Shown piece by piece: positions 1-7,305 of a stretch of DNA of 64,000 nucleotides. Source of the stretch: DASQFQ01 sp038238015. GTDB taxonomy: Bacteria; Actinomycetota; Thermoleophilia; Solirubrobacterales; Solirubrobacteraceae. The position numbers and the translations under genes are program-made. The notes beneath the pieces were generated by a model, which was not told the origin of the DNA, made no database searches, and saw only the letters and a program-made list of their open reading frames with translations. The stretch's first letter is position 1. The number at the start of each line of letters is the position of its first letter. Where the stretch lies: contig JBBRYA010000013.1 of assembly GCA_038238015.1 (NCBI GenBank), positions 4,016 to 68,015 on the forward strand, read 5' to 3'.

Positions 1-476
1 GCGAGCGCCAGGTCGCGCTCCCGCTGATGGTGATGGTGCCGTTCCTGTTCATCGCCGGGGTGGTGTTCGCCTACTACGCGGTGCTGCCGCGGGCGATCAG
101 CTTCCTCCAGAACTTCCACAGCGACCAGTACGACATCCTGCTCCAAGCCCGCGACTACTACAAGTTCTCGGTGACTCTGCTGATGACGATGGGCCTGTGC
201 TTCCAGATCCCCGTCGGCATCCTCGCGCTGGTGCGGATCGGGATCGTGTCGGTCGCCCAGCTGCGCGCCTACCGCCGCTACGCCCTGCTGGTCGTCGCGG
301 TGGCCGCGATGCTGCTGCCGGGGCAGGACCCGGTGACGATGCTCTCGCTCATGGTGCCGCTCTACGTCCTCTATGAGGGCTCTATCCTGTTGGCGTCGCT
401 GATGGAACGCCGGAGCGCACGCACGGCGGCGCGCGAGGAGGCAGACCTGCTCGCGCACGACCCCGACGAGGACTAG
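1..476 (+). CDS. tatC: Sec-independent (Tat) protein translocase TatC, C-terminal part
   Basis: This is the 3' part of a gene that begins before the window; the frame is open from base 3. TatC is the multi-spanning membrane receptor of the twin-arginine pathway, which exports folded proteins. The visible part has an FIAGVVFAYYAVLP segment and further hydrophobic helices separated by short loops, as in the last four TatC transmembrane segments, and ends in an acidic cytoplasmic tail. The TPR-like membrane protein starts 7 bp after the stop, so the two are probably co-transcribed. Identification rests on the family-typical FxxGxxFxYxxxxP pattern; the N-terminal half cannot be checked. Confidence 0.88.
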   Translation, partial: ERQVALPLMVMVPFLFIAGVVFAYYAVLPRAISFLQNFHSDQYDILLQARDYYKFSVTLLMTMGLCFQIPVGILALVRIGIVSVAQLRAYRRYALLVVAVAAMLLPGQDPVTMLSLMVPLYVLYEGSILLASLMERRSARTAAREEADLLAHDPDED

Positions 477-482
477 GACCGC

Positions 483-1184
483 TTGCTCTTCGACCTGAGA
501 GGCACCGGACGGCGCAGGACCGTCAAGATCGTCTACATCTCGCTCGCGTTCCTGATGGGCGGCGGCCTCGTGCTGTTCGGCATCGGCGGAGCGACCTCGG
601 GCGGTCTGATCGATGCCATCACGCAGCGCGGCGGCTCGAGCGGTGACGGCTCGGACCGCTTCCGCAAGCTCGAGGCCGATGCAGCCGCGAAGACGCGGGC
701 CAACCCGAAGGCCGCGCCCGCCTGGGCCGCGCTCGCCCGCGCGCGCTTCCAGCTCGCCGGCCAGGGCGAGAACTTCGACGTCGCCAAGAGCGACTTCACC
801 GCCAACGGCCGCGCCCGGCTGACCGGCGCCGAGCAGGCGTGGGACCGCTACCTGGCGTTGAACCCGCCCAAGCCCGACGACCGCGTCGCCGGACTGATGG
901 TCCAGGCCTTCACGGCGCTGGGCAAACCCAACAAGGCAGCCCAGGCCCAGGAGGTCATCACCACGGCGCGCCCGACCGCGGCGACCTTCACGCAGCTCGC
1001 GGTCTACGCGTACTCCGCCGGCCAGTCGCGAAAGGGCGACCTCGCCGCCAAGAAGGCCATCGAGCTCACCGACCCCGACATGCGCCAGGCCCTCAAGGGC
1101 CAGCTCGACCAAGCCAAGGCACAGGCTGCCACCTCGGCCGTCGGCGGCGCGGCCGCCGGGGGCACCCCGAGCCCCACGCCGTAG
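483..1184 (+). CDS. Membrane-anchored TPR-like protein
   Basis: A 233-residue protein with a TTG start 7 bp after tatC. A single hydrophobic segment lies near residues 17-40, followed by an extracytoplasmic or cytoplasmic region of alternating short helices rich in Ala. Phrases such as AAPAWAALARARFQLAG and PTAATFTQLAVYAYSAG have tetratricopeptide-repeat spacing. The C-terminus is a low-complexity Ala/Gly/Pro tail. It is probably a scaffold that binds partner proteins, perhaps connected with Tat export because of the adjacent tatC; that link is inference from position only. No enzymatic motif is visible. Confidence 0.7.
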   Translation: MLFDLRGTGRRRTVKIVYISLAFLMGGGLVLFGIGGATSGGLIDAITQRGGSSGDGSDRFRKLEADAAAKTRANPKAAPAWAALARARFQLAGQGENFDVAKSDFTANGRARLTGAEQAWDRYLALNPPKPDDRVAGLMVQAFTALGKPNKAAQAQEVITTARPTAATFTQLAVYAYSAGQSRKGDLAAKKAIELTDPDMRQALKGQLDQAKAQAATSAVGGAAAGGTPSPTP

Positions 1185-1204
1185 GTTCTAGACTTCCGCG
1201 TCGC

Positions 1205-1277
1205 GCCCTTGTAGCTCAACTGGCAGAGCAGCGGACTCTTAATCCGAAGGTTCCAGGTTCGATTCCTGGCGGGGGCA
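1205..1277 (+). tRNA. tRNA-Lys (anticodon CTT)
   Basis: A complete cloverleaf of 73 nt. The acceptor strand GCCCTTG pairs with CGGGGGC with two G-T pairs, and the D arm, the TTCGATT loop and a discriminator A are present. The anticodon loop CTCTTAA gives anticodon CTT, reading AAG. CCA is not encoded. From base 1236 onward the gene is duplicated exactly at 10841, so its 3' half is the attachment site of the element that follows. The tRNA at this end remains intact after integration. Confidence 0.95.
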
Positions 1278-1278
1278 T
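1236..1278 (+). repeat. Left attachment repeat (inside tRNA-Lys)
   Basis: This copy of the 43-bp repeat runs from the anticodon loop to one base past the discriminator of tRNA-Lys and is identical to 10841-10883. It restores an intact tRNA on the left side, which is typical of tyrosine-integrase elements that use a tRNA 3' half as attB. Confidence 0.9.
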
Positions 1279-1284
1279 AGGACG

Positions 1285-1312
1285 AAGGCCTGCAATTGCG
1301 GGCCTTTTCTTT
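1285..1312 (+). terminator. Rho-independent terminator after tRNA-Lys
   Basis: A 9-bp stem (AAGGCCTGC at 1285-1293 pairing with GCGGGCCTT at 1298-1306, one G-T pair) with an AATT loop is followed by TTCTTT. It would end tRNA-Lys transcription. It lies inside the element, so it was brought in by integration; it also overlaps the earliest possible TTG start of the integrase frame (1296), which argues against that start. Confidence 0.75.
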
Positions 1313-1340
1313 GGGCCGGGCAGGGGGCGAATTTCGACCG

Positions 1341-1381
1341 TGTCCCAACTATGTCCCGAGAATGGCGCCGATCTCGGGACA
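1341..1381 (+). promoter_or_regulatory. Left-end TGTCCC repeats and hairpin at the integrase start
   Basis: TGTCCC occurs at 1341-1346 and 1352-1357, and its inverse GGGACA at 1376-1381. In addition GTCCCGAG (1353-1360) and CTCGGGAC (1373-1380) form a perfect 8-bp inverted repeat around the likely integrase ATG at 1362. The same arrangement of two direct copies and one inverted copy recurs at 10737-10785 at the other end. I infer arm-type recombinase sites and/or an autoregulatory operator or RNA hairpin. Confidence 0.45.
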
Positions 1382-2513
1382 CGTCTACCGGCATGAGGGC
1401 CGCCGGGGCCCGGTCTGGCGAGCGAAGTACCGGTTGCCGGACGGCCGCCAGGTCCACCGCAGGATCGGACCGGCGTGGACGGAGCGCGGCCGACCGCGTG
1501 CGGGCTACTTCACGAAGCGAACCGCGCAGGCGTGGCTGCGCGAACTGCTCGAGCAGGCGCACGCGGGAGTGCTCCCGGGGATGGTGCGAACCGGCGTCAC
1601 ATTCGCCGACGCCGCCGCTGAGTTCCTCCGCCACGTCGAGCACGACCTCGATCGCAAGCCGTCCACGGTGGCGGACTACCGCTCGGTGATTCGCGCGCAC
1701 CTGCTGCCAGCGTTCGGGGCGCTGCGGCTGGAGGACGTCACCGCCGACCGCATCGAGGCCTGGAAGGCGACGCTCCGCCTCAGCAACCGCACGAAGATCA
1801 AGCTCCTGACGGTGTTGAGCGGCGTCCTCGCGCGAGCCCGGCGCGTGCACAAGCTTCGCTACAGCCCGATGCTCGAGGTCGAGAAGCCACGGCACCGCGC
1901 ATCGGCGGCCATCGAGGTCTTCTCGCCAGAGGAAATCGGGGCGCTCGTGCGCGCCGCCGACTCCGAGCAGGACGGCGCACTGTTTCTGACCGCAGCGTTC
2001 ACCGGCCTCCGCCGCGGCGAGCTGGTGGCGCTCCGGCGGCGCGACGTGGACTTCGTCGCGCAGCGAGTCCGGGTCTCTGGGTCATACGCCGGCGGCCGCC
2101 TCACGACACCGAAGAGCGGCAAGGTCCGCTCGGTTCCGTTGGCGCCCGACGTGGCGAGTGCGCTCGCGCGCCTGACGAAGCGCGAGCTCTGGACCGGCGA
2201 CGACGACCTCGTCTTCCCGGGCGGCACCGGCCGATACCTCGATCCGTCGACGCTGTCGAAGCGCTACCGGGCTGCTCTCGCGCGAGCGGGCTTGCGAACA
2301 CTCCGCTTCCACGACCTGCGCCACACCTTCGGGACGCGCATGATCGCCAAGGCCGACATCCGCCGCGTCCAGGAGTGGATGGGCCATGCGGACGTCGCCA
2401 CGACGATGAAGTACCTCCACTACGTCGAGCGGCCGGACGAGGCGGCGCTTGTGGCCGAGGCGTTCGCCCGCGAACCCACGCCGCCGAGCGACGGTGTCAA
2501 TGCAGCGGCATGA
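1362..2513 (+). CDS. int: Tyrosine site-specific integrase
   Basis: A 383-residue recombinase that should integrate and excise the element at the tRNA-Lys 3' end. The N-terminal part carries an arm-binding-like β domain (about residues 1-65), followed by a SAM-like core-binding domain (about 75-165) and the catalytic domain. Active-site residues are visible: Arg217 in TGLRRGEL, a β2-3 lysine in TPKSGKVRS, His317 and Arg320 in HDLRH, His342 in MGHAD and the nucleophile Tyr351 in MKYLHY. I chose ATG 1362 because the upstream TTG at 1296 lies within the tRNA terminator. The stop overlaps the convergent excisionase-like gene by 17 bp. Confidence 0.92.
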   Translation: MAPISGHVYRHEGRRGPVWRAKYRLPDGRQVHRRIGPAWTERGRPRAGYFTKRTAQAWLRELLEQAHAGVLPGMVRTGVTFADAAAEFLRHVEHDLDRKPSTVADYRSVIRAHLLPAFGALRLEDVTADRIEAWKATLRLSNRTKIKLLTVLSGVLARARRVHKLRYSPMLEVEKPRHRASAAIEVFSPEEIGALVRAADSEQDGALFLTAAFTGLRRGELVALRRRDVDFVAQRVRVSGSYAGGRLTTPKSGKVRSVPLAPDVASALARLTKRELWTGDDDLVFPGGTGRYLDPSTLSKRYRAALARAGLRTLRFHDLRHTFGTRMIAKADIRRVQEWMGHADVATTMKYLHYVERPDEAALVAEAFAREPTPPSDGVNAAA

Positions 2514-2781
2514 CGCGACTCGCGACGATCCACGCGTCGAGGTCGCTTCGCACGAAGAGTGTCCCGCGACCGACCTTGACGTGGGGGAGCCGACGGCTCC
2601 GGGTGAGCTCGTAGACGGTCGATCGCGGGATGCGCAGGAGGGACGCGACGTCGTCCGCAGTGAGCAGGGGTCCGGCAAGTAGCGGGAGCTCCGTTCGCGC
2701 CTGGACCTCGGTCCCGTCCCTCCCGGCGCCGGTGGGCGGCGGGCCGCCATTCAGCGGTGCGGGTGCTCGACGTGTCGCCAT
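2497..2781 (-). CDS. Excisionase-like helix-turn-helix protein
   Basis: A 94-residue protein with a disordered first third and a MerR/AlpA-type winged helix: LLTADDVASLLRIPRSTVY, then LPHVKVGRGTLFVRSDLDAWI. This is the usual fold of small excisionases (Xis), which bend DNA and bias the integrase towards excision. Its ATG overlaps the relaxase stop by one base, so both belong to one minus-strand operon that links excision and DNA processing. Start and size are normal for the family. It could alternatively be a transcription regulator of the element. Confidence 0.8.
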   Translation of the reverse strand: MATRRAPAPLNGGPPPTGAGRDGTEVQARTELPLLAGPLLTADDVASLLRIPRSTVYELTRSRRLPHVKVGRGTLFVRSDLDAWIVASRVMPLH

Positions 2782-5375
2782 CAGAGCTCCAGCTCGCGCT
2801 GCAGCCTCGGCTCTCGGGCGACGTCGCTCGCAAGCGTCTGGCCGGCCGAGCGGCTGAGGGCAGCTGCCAACTCCTGACGGGCGTCGGATCGCAGCTCGGT
2901 CGGCGCGTACTCCGATCGCTCATCGGGTTCGCTCGCCGCGGCGTAGAGCCGGTTCGCTTCGCGCCCGCGGCTAAGAGCCGTGTAGCCCCACTCGCGCGAG
3001 AGCGGCCCGAGCGCGAGAACGAAGGTCTCGCGGCAGGTCATGCCCTGGGCGGCGTGGCCGGTGATGGCGTAGCCATGTGCGAGCGAGGGACCGTTCCGGG
3101 AGTTCGTGCGCGCGAGGTAGGCGCTATCCAGCTGGACGAGTTGACCACCCACGTCGACATCCACGCTGTGTGCGGCGGGATCGATGGCAAGGACGATGCC
3201 GCGATCGCCATTGGACACCCCGAGCCGAGGATCGTTCCGGCGGAGCGTCACCCGGTCGTTCACTGCGAACGCACCGCCGGGGAGCCTGAGCTCCGTCTCG
3301 CCGAGCGCACCCGCCGCACGCATGAGCGCGCGCGCCCGGCCGTTGAGATCCACGACGTCGGCCCGCCGGTAGGCGATCATGACGGCGCCCTCGGGGTCGC
3401 GCGCCGACCACCAGTCCGCCACGAGTTGACGTCGCAGGTCCACTGCGTCGTCCTTGATCACGATGCGCCCGCGATCGTCGTAGCTCTGAAGGGCCTGCTC
3501 GACCGAGCCGTGACGAAGCTGGGCGAGCGCAGCGCGCTCCCACCCGTCGACCTGGCGACGGTTCTCATGGAGCTCGATGGCGGGCAGGCGCGCCGCGATT
3601 GCCCTGAACGCGCCACCAGCCTCGAGCTCGGCAAGCTGACGGTGATCGCCGACGAGCACGAGCTTGGCCCGTCGCGCCGCAGCGCTCTCCACGAGCACGG
3701 CGAGCTGCCGGGTCGAGACCATGCCGGCCTCGTCGACGACGAGCACGGCGCGCATCGGGATTGCGCTCACGGGGCGTCGCCGAAGCTGATCGAGCAGGGC
3801 CGCGACGCTCGTGCTGGGGATGCCGGCATCAAGCTCGAGCTCTCGTGCCGCACGGCGGGCGATTGCGACCCCGATCACCCGACGCCCGCTCGCCTCCCAG
3901 GCCTCGCGCGCCGCGCCGAGCGCGAACGTCTTGCCGGTGCCGGCCTCACCGACGACGACCGCCACGCCGGCTCCTTCCTCGGTCAACCGCCGCACCATCG
4001 TCCCTTGCTCGCTCGCCAGCGTTGGCCGGGCCGCGATGGCCCGCTCAATCGCCCGCGCACGGGCGACGCCGACTTCCGCGTCCTGACTCTCGAGCGCATA
4101 CTCGATGATCCGCCGCTCCAGCCGGAGCAGCTCCGGCGTCGAGTACAGCCGCTCGCTCGGGAGGGTCGCGACGACCCGACCGTCCCGGAGGCGAAGCACG
4201 CGGTCGCGAGCCGGGCGCCGCTCGCCAGCTGCCAGCGCCACGACCCGCTCGGACTCGAGGAAGTGATCGGCAATGCGCTCGATCTGAGCAACGGGGAGGC
4301 TGACGTCGGCGGGTAGCCGTTCGCACACGGCTTGGATCACGTCCCGACGCGTGAATGTCGAGCGTCGATGCGTCAGCCCGCTCGGCCCCGCCATCCGTTC
4401 CACGATGCTCCGCTCGATCTCCGCGTCCAGCCCGCGGACCGACGCGTGCCGGCCGAGCATGCCGAGACGCTCGAGGTCCAGCCCGAGTTCGCCCGCCCGC
4501 CGGCGCCACTCCGGAACGAGCTGCTCTGGCGTGACGCCGTAGTCCTTGCCGCGGCGCGTCTGCAGCGCCGCGACCTGAGCCGCGGCCGCGCTGGTGGTGC
4601 CGCGTCGCTCCAGCTCGGCCTTGATGTCAGCACGTCGCCGGCTGAAGGCCCGAAGCACGGTCGGCGGGACGCCGACGATGTCCGCGATCCCGTTGCGCAC
4701 GGGCGTCCACTCGACGCCTAGCTCACGAGAGAGCAGGCTGCGCAGCCGCGCCTCGTAGAGGTAGCCGGCCGTCTTGGCGTGCGCGTAGATGCGCCGCCCG
4801 TCGAGAGTCGACCACCGCCCGTCGGCGCCGAGCGTCAGATTGGCCACTAGGACGTGCGTGTGCAGCTGCGGATCGCCGGCCCGGGAGGTCCGGTGCCGAA
4901 ACGCGGCCGCGACGAGGCCATTGCCGGCGATCGGGCGCACCCCGCCAGGACCCCGCCGCGTCACGGCCGCCTCGCGCTCCATGTAGCCGAGGGCATCGAG
5001 CACGGCCCGGTCGTGAGCGGCGCGGATCACCGCGCGCAGCTTGTCGTCGCCGACGCCAAAGAACACGCTCACGCTCTTGGGAGCCGAGAACGTCAGGTCG
5101 AAGCCCGGGACCCGAGCGCTGAGGACGCGACCGAGCGCCTCTCCCGTCGCAGGATGCTGGCCGGAGAGCGCGCGAGTCAATGCCGTTGCGTCGACCTTGC
5201 CTGTCAGGCCGAGCGCCTCGGCTCCCGCGCCGATCCACTCACCGCTCGCCTCAGGACCGCCGAGGTAGTAGTCCTCGACACCGGAGCTGACCGCTCCGGC
5301 GCGGGTCACCGACCCCTGCGCCTGCTCGAGGTAGTAGTCGGCCTGGCCGGTGGCGAGTTTTCCGATCGACAGCAC
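2781..5375 (-). CDS. MobF-family relaxase-helicase (TrwC/TraI type)
   Basis: An 864-residue conjugative relaxase that should nick oriT, stay covalently bound to the 5' end and unwind the strand to be transferred. Near the N-terminus are tyrosine pairs at residues 14-15 and 36-37, and a metal-binding histidine triad H161, H172 and H174 (LHTHV), as in TrwC. The second half is a RecD-like superfamily 1 helicase with Walker A GEAGTGKT (476-483), DEAG (about 548-551), GDHRQL and the late GHAAQG motif. The start is GTG. The protein is shorter than plasmid TraI but complete for both domains. No coupling protein or secretion channel is nearby, so it would act with a helper system. Confidence 0.9.
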   Translation of the reverse strand: MLSIGKLATGQADYYLEQAQGSVTRAGAVSSGVEDYYLGGPEASGEWIGAGAEALGLTGKVDATALTRALSGQHPATGEALGRVLSARVPGFDLTFSAPKSVSVFFGVGDDKLRAVIRAAHDRAVLDALGYMEREAAVTRRGPGGVRPIAGNGLVAAAFRHRTSRAGDPQLHTHVLVANLTLGADGRWSTLDGRRIYAHAKTAGYLYEARLRSLLSRELGVEWTPVRNGIADIVGVPPTVLRAFSRRRADIKAELERRGTTSAAAAQVAALQTRRGKDYGVTPEQLVPEWRRRAGELGLDLERLGMLGRHASVRGLDAEIERSIVERMAGPSGLTHRRSTFTRRDVIQAVCERLPADVSLPVAQIERIADHFLESERVVALAAGERRPARDRVLRLRDGRVVATLPSERLYSTPELLRLERRIIEYALESQDAEVGVARARAIERAIAARPTLASEQGTMVRRLTEEGAGVAVVVGEAGTGKTFALGAAREAWEASGRRVIGVAIARRAARELELDAGIPSTSVAALLDQLRRRPVSAIPMRAVLVVDEAGMVSTRQLAVLVESAAARRAKLVLVGDHRQLAELEAGGAFRAIAARLPAIELHENRRQVDGWERAALAQLRHGSVEQALQSYDDRGRIVIKDDAVDLRRQLVADWWSARDPEGAVMIAYRRADVVDLNGRARALMRAAGALGETELRLPGGAFAVNDRVTLRRNDPRLGVSNGDRGIVLAIDPAAHSVDVDVGGQLVQLDSAYLARTNSRNGPSLAHGYAITGHAAQGMTCRETFVLALGPLSREWGYTALSRGREANRLYAAASEPDERSEYAPTELRSDARQELAAALSRSAGQTLASDVAREPRLQRELEL

Positions 5376-5566
5376 CGCAACGATCTCCGCCTCTTAACCC
5401 GCTGACGGACACAAACGGGCAAAGACCCTCCCGAGCGCCGGGATCGTCGACGAGCCCGCGACGCGGGGTTCGGAAGGTGGTCCTTCGCCGCTCCCGCTCG
5501 CTCGTTGACGCGTGCGACGTCGGCGAACGAGCGTTTCCGACTCTCGTTCTCGCCCGGCACCCGCTC
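5376..5566. other. Non-coding stretch, candidate origin of transfer
   Basis: The 191 bp upstream of the relaxase hold no convincing gene. They contain a perfect 8-bp inverted repeat, CGCTCGTT (5499-5506) and AACGAGCG (5526-5533), with a 19-nt spacer. MobF relaxases commonly recognise an inverted repeat beside nic in DNA adjacent to their gene, so this is the best oriT candidate in the element. The nic site cannot be placed by eye. It could instead be a hairpin behind the gene ending at 5567. Confidence 0.35.
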
Positions 5567-6088
5567 CTAGCGCCTCGCGAGACGCCAGCTGTGGGCGGGC
5601 CCTGCTTCCTGGTTCCGCTCGACCACGGCGTTGCACTGCCCGCAAACCGAGGCCTGGATCCAGGGCTGCCACGAAACGGCGCTGGGGTCGCCGCTGCCGA
5701 CACGCCGTGCTGTCTCGGGCTCGGGTACGTCGGCGCCACACCTTGGGCACGAGCGCTGATCGCGCTCACGGCCGATTAGCTGCTGGACCCGCCCGCGGGT
5801 CAGTACGGCCGCGGCTGCCACATAACTACGAGGAAGGCGGAAACTCTCGGTCGCCTCAACCACGAGTTCGTTGCGGACGGCGGTCACCGCATCTACTTCA
5901 ATCATGGCGTCGAGCATTCTGCGGCCGGCATGCTCCAGTCGGCGCCGCATTGCTTCCACGTCGTCTGGGGCGTCGATGGAGATGTCCACGAGTTGATCGC
6001 GAAGAAGTTGAGCTCGTTCATGAACGAGGCCGTCGCGTTCAGCGACCTGAGCGGGGTGCTCTGATGGGGCAAAGTCGTCGGCTGTCAT
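5567..6088 (-). CDS. Zinc-ribbon / HTH-like protein of the element, function unknown
   Basis: A 173-residue protein I do not recognise. The N-terminal half is helical with charged heptad-like spacing (about residues 10-80). A helix-turn-helix-like phrase AAAAVLTRGRVQQLIGRE follows near residue 108. The C-terminal third has paired CPRCG and CGQCN motifs that probably bind one zinc. ATG 6088 was chosen because the much longer open frame upstream lacks coding character and because a good promoter ends just before it. Its place directly upstream of the relaxase suggests an accessory DNA-binding protein for transfer or a regulator; this is inference. Confidence 0.6.
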   Translation of the reverse strand: MTADDFAPSEHPAQVAERDGLVHERAQLLRDQLVDISIDAPDDVEAMRRRLEHAGRRMLDAMIEVDAVTAVRNELVVEATESFRLPRSYVAAAAVLTRGRVQQLIGRERDQRSCPRCGADVPEPETARRVGSGDPSAVSWQPWIQASVCGQCNAVVERNQEAGPAHSWRLARR

Positions 6089-6091
6089 AGA

Positions 6092-6123
6092 CGTATAGTG
6101 GGCTATACGGGGTAGATTGTCAA
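6092..6123 (-). promoter_or_regulatory. Promoter and palindromic operator of the zinc-ribbon gene
   Basis: On the minus strand a consensus -35 hexamer TTGACA lies at 6123-6118, with CACTAT 17 bp downstream (6100-6095) and TATACG a few bases further. A perfect inverted repeat, CGTATAG (6092-6098) and CTATACG (6103-6109), covers the -10 region. The start codon follows within a few bases, so the transcript is probably leaderless and the palindrome would block RNA polymerase directly. Confidence 0.5.
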
Positions 6124-6305
6124 GGAGGCTAAACACCGAGCAGGCGGGACCGGACACAAGAGCCCAACAAACCACCCCAACATCACACGGAGAACCGGAC
6201 TCAGTCTCATCAAGAGCAGGGCCCCCGTACTGAGTGAACAAGACCAGGGGGCCCACCGAAACCAAACCACGACAGCGGCACGCACTTGCACTCTCGGTGC
6301 GCTTT
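6124..6305. other. Gene-free, relatively AT-rich stretch with interleaved inverted repeats
   Basis: No coding region is apparent in these 182 bp. Two inverted repeats interleave: ACTCAGT (6199-6205) with ACTGAGT (6229-6235), and GGGCCCCC (6219-6226) with GGGGGCCC (6247-6254). There is no T-run, so it is not a typical terminator. It may be a protein-binding site, a second oriT candidate or a structured 3' end for the gene ending at 6306. Confidence 0.3.
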
Positions 6306-7211
6306 TCAGGTCGCCGACGCTCCGGAACCGGGCGCCTCGATCGTGATGGCGATCGCTGCGGCGATGGCACCCGACCGGCGGTAGAAGAGGGTCTGAATGC
6401 GGTCATCTTCGATCGACTCGAATTCATCGCCCTCACGGCACGCCAGCATCTCGTCGGAGATGAACTGCTCGAGCCGCCATCCGTACGCGGGGACCTTTCC
6501 CAGCTCGGCCAGGTCCTCAACCCGCGGCGACCGTCGTCCCTCCGCGGCAAGCCATCCGTGCACGATCTGAGCCGGCACGATGCGTACGCCCAGTGCCGGC
6601 TCGCCGTCAGGGCCGACATAGCCCGCCAGCGGGACCCGCTGCGTGAACGGGATTCTCCAAGGGTTGTAGAGCTGGTAGTAAACCCTGAGGCGCACATCTC
6701 GCTCGTACGCGTCGATCGCTTCGACCTGATCAGACTGCGTCGTGATCTGCTCGTACTCGCTCTCATCAGTGAAGCGGAACTCTGTTCCGAAGTCGAGCGA
6801 GAGCACGTCTTGCTCCGGGTCGGCAAGCCGACCGAACCCGATGGCGTAGTCGACCCGGGTCTCGTCCCGAACGGGGGTGCCCTTCGGATAGAGCCGCTTC
6901 GATTGCAGCAGCGCGACCTTGCTCCGACGGTCCTGATCACCAAGCCGGAGATGAACAAGAACGCCGATATCCGCGATCTCCCATCGATAGAAGTGCCGCA
7001 TCCCACCGAGGTAGTGCGCATCGATTCGTACCAGCCACTCCGACGGGAGGGCAGCCGTCGCCGAGTACCGGCTGAGGTGCTCGATCCACGTGAGATCAAA
7101 GGATTCTTCCGGCGCGTTTGGGTTCATCGACAGCTTCTCGGTGGTCCGCACATTGCACGCTGCGAAGATCGACCGGATATGTGCGATGACGTCCTCAGGG
7201 AGATTCAGCAT
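6306..7211 (-). CDS. Putative PD-(D/E)XK-type nuclease (cargo gene)
   Basis: A 301-residue protein from ATG 7211 (an in-frame ATG at 7238 would add 9 residues). I do not know a named family for it. The region WEIADIGVLVH, then KVALLQSKRLYP, has the two β strands of a PD-(D/E)XK core: Asp81 followed by Gln103-x-Lys105. A QxK in this place is typical of Mrr-like restriction nucleases. The rest is an unassigned mixed α/β sequence with YYQLYNPWRIPFTQ in the middle and FYRRSGAIAAAIAITI near the end. It is divergent from the HD phosphohydrolase gene, and the two may form a pair. Function is inferred from the motif alone. Confidence 0.5.
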   Translation of the reverse strand: MLNLPEDVIAHIRSIFAACNVRTTEKLSMNPNAPEESFDLTWIEHLSRYSATAALPSEWLVRIDAHYLGGMRHFYRWEIADIGVLVHLRLGDQDRRSKVALLQSKRLYPKGTPVRDETRVDYAIGFGRLADPEQDVLSLDFGTEFRFTDESEYEQITTQSDQVEAIDAYERDVRLRVYYQLYNPWRIPFTQRVPLAGYVGPDGEPALGVRIVPAQIVHGWLAAEGRRSPRVEDLAELGKVPAYGWRLEQFISDEMLACREGDEFESIEDDRIQTLFYRRSGAIAAAIAITIEAPGSGASAT

Positions 7212-7305
7212 GCCAACAATTCTGCCTATCACGGACATCCGCGGTGGCACTCGCACGTCCGCCGCGACTGCACGAAACCGTTCTTTGGTGCAAGCATGCT
7301 GACCG

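Noticed and set aside
1296..1361. Integrase start at TTG 1296
   Set aside because: The TTG lies in the loop of the tRNA-Lys terminator hairpin, and the added 22 residues have no family similarity.
2757..4316. Long plus-strand open frame (519 codons) opposite the relaxase
   Set aside because: It is antisense to a relaxase with complete motifs and its translation is low-complexity Arg/Ala/Gly/His typical of GC-rich shadow frames.
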